Shown: piece by piece, positions 62,169-64,000 of the stretch
Layout of the letters: each line of letters opens with the position of its first letter
How positions within the stretch are numbered: the first letter of the stretch is position 1
NCBI GenBank assembly: GCA_022844005.1
Contig: JALHMN010000001.1
Location: forward strand, 1 to 64,000
Origin: a bacterium
GTDB taxonomy: Bacteria; Pseudomonadota; Alphaproteobacteria; Ferrovibrionales; Ferrovibrionaceae
Length of the DNA: 64,000 nucleotides
Direction: 5' to 3'
Position numbers and translations under genes: made by a program
Notes under the pieces: generated by a model
Databases searched by the model: none
Told to the model about the DNA's origin: nothing
Seen by the model: the letters and a program-made list of their open reading frames with translations, nothing else

Positions 62169-63710
62169 TCACGCGAAGCTGAGATTGTCCGGCCGCAGAT
62201 CCATGAAATAGAAGGTGTAGGGCCGCCACTTCACGTTGCTCCGCACGGCGTAGAACTCCGCCGGCTGGTACAGCACGGTGCCCGGCGCCTCGTCTTCCCA
62301 GGCATCCAGCATCGCCTTGAACAGCGCCTTGCGCTTCGCCGGGTCCACCTCCGCCTCCAGCGCCTTGCCGGCCGCATTGAAGGCTTCCGTCGACTTGAAG
62401 GCGCCCGACTTCTGGAACGCCGACCCCGGCCCCCAGGAGATCCACAAGGCGCCGAGCGGATCGGGCAGGCGGGTGGAGTTCGAGTTGTTGCCGATCTGCT
62501 GGCCCTCGGCCCGCATCTGGGTGAAGTTCTCCACCACCTGCAGCCTCGCCTTCACCCCCACCTCGCGCCACATCTCCACCAGCACCTGCGCCGCCTTGAG
62601 CGCATTGGTGTAGTAGTTCGGCATGGTGCGATAGGTGATCTCCTGGCCGGCATAGCCCGCCTCCTTCAAGAGCCGCCGTGCCTCGGCCGGATCGAAGCGC
62701 AAGGACCGCCCTTCGAGATAGATCGGCCCGTATTCGGGATAGTTGTGCCCGGCCGGCACCACCGCCTTGCCGTCCCACAGCGTATCGACCAGGAGCTTCC
62801 GGTTGATCGACAGGCCGAGCGCCTGGCGCAGCCGCTTGTCGCCCATCTGCGGGCCGCGGGCGTCGAAGGTCAGCACATGCGAATTCGCCAGCACGACGGA
62901 GCGGATGTCGATCCCGGACGTGCGGGCGAGCGGCTGTACCTGGTCGGGCGGCACGTTGGTGATCAGGTCGAGGTCGCCCGCCTGCAGGCCGGCGACCCGG
63001 CTCGCCAGTTCCGGCATGGCGCGGAATTCGATCGCCTGCGCTGTCGGCCGGCCCATCCAATGCTCGTCGAAGGCTTCCAGCGTGATGCGTTGGTCGCGGC
63101 TCAGCGCCTTCAGCCGATAGGGCCCGGTGCCGACCGGATCGAGCGAGAAGCCGTCATAGCCCCGCTCCTCATAGGCCCGCTTATTGACGATCCAGGCGCA
63201 CCAGGAGGCGAGCCGCTGTTCCAGCAGCACGTCGGGCACCTTCGTGGTGAAACGCACCGTCTGCGGCCCCACCGCCTCCACCCCGGCCAGCGTGGCGAAA
63301 TAGGACCGCGCCTCGGGCATCAGCGGCTTCTCGCCGAACATGCGGTTGGAGGTGAAGGTGTAGACCACGTCCTCGGGCGTCAGCAGGTCGCCGTTGTGGA
63401 AGCGCACGCCCTGGCGCAGTTCCAGCACCAGCGCCTGCGGCCCCTCGCGCCGCCAGGATGTGGCGAGATGCGGCTTCAGCCCCGAACCGCCGCCATCGGG
63501 CGAGCCCAGGAAGTCGCGCCGGATCAGCGTGTCGAAGATCGAATAGGTGACGCGCGTGCCGACATTGGAAAGCTCGCGCGCCGGCTCCAGCGTCGGCGGC
63601 ACTTCCGCCACGCCGATGCGCAAGACCGGCCGCGCGCCTTGCGCGAAGGCCGCACGGCTGAAGGGAAGGGCGAGGCCGGCACCGAGAAGGGTGCGTCGGG
63701 CGATCTGCAT
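62169..63710 (-). CDS. ABC transporter substrate-binding protein (peptide type, SBP_bac_5)
   Basis: 513-residue periplasmic binding protein for peptides or nickel-like solutes. The signal MQIARRTLLGAGLALPFSRAAFA is twin-arginine-like. The core includes LRQGVRFHNGDLLTPEDVVYTF and FSLDPVGTGPYRLKAL, both diagnostic of SBP family 5. Permease and ATPase genes are not in the window on its downstream side, where VapB lies. It is the last part of an operon continuing to the right or a solitary receptor; the ligand is unknown. Confidence 0.92.
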   Translation of the reverse strand: MQIARRTLLGAGLALPFSRAAFAQGARPVLRIGVAEVPPTLEPARELSNVGTRVTYSIFDTLIRRDFLGSPDGGGSGLKPHLATSWRREGPQALVLELRQGVRFHNGDLLTPEDVVYTFTSNRMFGEKPLMPEARSYFATLAGVEAVGPQTVRFTTKVPDVLLEQRLASWCAWIVNKRAYEERGYDGFSLDPVGTGPYRLKALSRDQRITLEAFDEHWMGRPTAQAIEFRAMPELASRVAGLQAGDLDLITNVPPDQVQPLARTSGIDIRSVVLANSHVLTFDARGPQMGDKRLRQALGLSINRKLLVDTLWDGKAVVPAGHNYPEYGPIYLEGRSLRFDPAEARRLLKEAGYAGQEITYRTMPNYYTNALKAAQVLVEMWREVGVKARLQVVENFTQMRAEGQQIGNNSNSTRLPDPLGALWISWGPGSAFQKSGAFKSTEAFNAAGKALEAEVDPAKRKALFKAMLDAWEDEAPGTVLYQPAEFYAVRSNVKWRPYTFYFMDLRPDNLSFA

Positions 63711-63806
63711 GGGGCGCCTCCGGGTTGGAAGCCCGAAGGGTTAGCGGCGGCGGATGGAAGTTCGGCGACGGTTCGGTTGCGGGGATGTGACGAGAGGGGG
63801 CGGCGT

Positions 63807-64000
63807 TCAGCCGCCGAGTGTCTTCAACCGCTCGTCGAGATAGGCGAAATCCCGCCGCCACTGCGGATGATCCGGATAGCGATCGAGCAATCCCGCGACA
63901 ATCGCCCGTGCCATCTCGATCTCCCGCCTCGCGCCGGTGAGGTCGCCCTGGGCCACCTTCACATCGCCGATCTTGTTGTGGCTGACGGAGAGGTCGCGCT
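63807..64000 (-). CDS. TPR-repeat protein, C-terminal part only
   Basis: The frame is open from the right edge to a TGA at 63807 and encodes about 63 residues: LSVSHNKIGDVKVAQGDLTGARREIEMARAIVAGLL then DRYPDHPQWRRDFAYLDERLKTLGG. The SHNKIGDVKVAQGDL block is a common repeat of long TPR-containing proteins such as those with a serine protease or kinase-linked head. The head is outside the window. It has the same strand as the binding protein gene, with a 96-nt gap. Confidence 0.75.
   Translation of the reverse strand, partial: RDLSVSHNKIGDVKVAQGDLTGARREIEMARAIVAGLLDRYPDHPQWRRDFAYLDERLKTLGG

Overview
The window reads as one stretch of a high-GC, gene-dense chromosome from an alphaproteobacterium, most likely Rhodospirillales-like. 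This is inferred from the codon bias toward G/C in third positions, the gene families present (TAXI-type TRAP transporter, tricarballylate TcuAB genes, FNR-type regulator with a PHA synthase, GcvA-like LysR proteins, PAS_5-type protein) and the tight ATGA-overlap operons. No rRNA, tRNA, CRISPR array, phage or insertion sequence was recognised. Both edges cut genes: an acyl-CoA dehydrogenase at the left and a TPR-type protein at the right.

Layout. 1-2.3 kb: two acyl-CoA dehydrogenase subunits. 2.3-5.7 kb: a chemoreceptor and small unknown proteins. 5.7-12.8 kb: a minus-strand catabolic block containing a three-subunit molybdenum hydroxylase (FAD, 2Fe-2S and Mo subunits), a MoaD/ThiS-like protein, an amidohydrolase, a DUF1993 protein and a metallo-beta-lactamase fold hydrolase, with a dienelactone hydrolase upstream. 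13.2-18.0 kb: a compact three-gene operon encoding a pentaheme cytochrome, an outer-membrane beta-barrel and a second pentaheme cytochrome. 18.0-21.1 kb: TetR regulator, cytochrome P450 and thiolase around a perfect 22-bp palindrome. 21.3-26.9 kb: double cold-shock protein, GST, a membrane-anchored AraC regulator, a lipoprotein serine hydrolase and a LuxR-type regulator. 26.9-30.8 kb: tcuAB-like tricarballylate oxidation genes with a DsbA/isomerase-like gene and a divergent GntR regulator. 31.0-33.8 kb: an HPr-rel-A type cluster (PqqD-like protein, HprK-related kinase, nucleotidyltransferase) preceded by a small exported Lys/Tyr-rich protein. 33.9-36.3 kb: acyl-CoA ligase and SDR. 36.3-36.9 kb: ParDE-type toxin-antitoxin pair. 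36.9-44.7 kb: TAXI TRAP transporter, two CoA-transferases and a nitronate monooxygenase in one minus-strand operon, divergent from a LysR gene. 44.7-53.4 kb: an apparent FNR-controlled low-oxygen block (PHA synthase, Lon-like protease, USP-like proteins, an endonuclease/phosphatase-family enzyme, FNR itself) with FNR boxes in its promoters. 53.4-60.9 kb: SMP-30 lactonase with divergent LysR, UvrB, a GT41-like TPR protein, an enoyl-CoA hydratase and an unknown. 60.9-64 kb: palindromic repeat, orphan antitoxin, VapBC pair, peptide-ABC binding protein and a partial TPR gene.

The parts most likely to hold under-described biology are (i) the cytochrome / outer-membrane barrel / cytochrome operon, a candidate trans-envelope electron conduit unlike the classical Mtr/Pio sets; (ii) the HprK-related kinase cluster with its possible small exported substrate; and (iii) the FNR-box-linked PHA synthase, Lon and universal-stress block. 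Functions are assigned from motifs and family recognition by reading alone; no database search was run.
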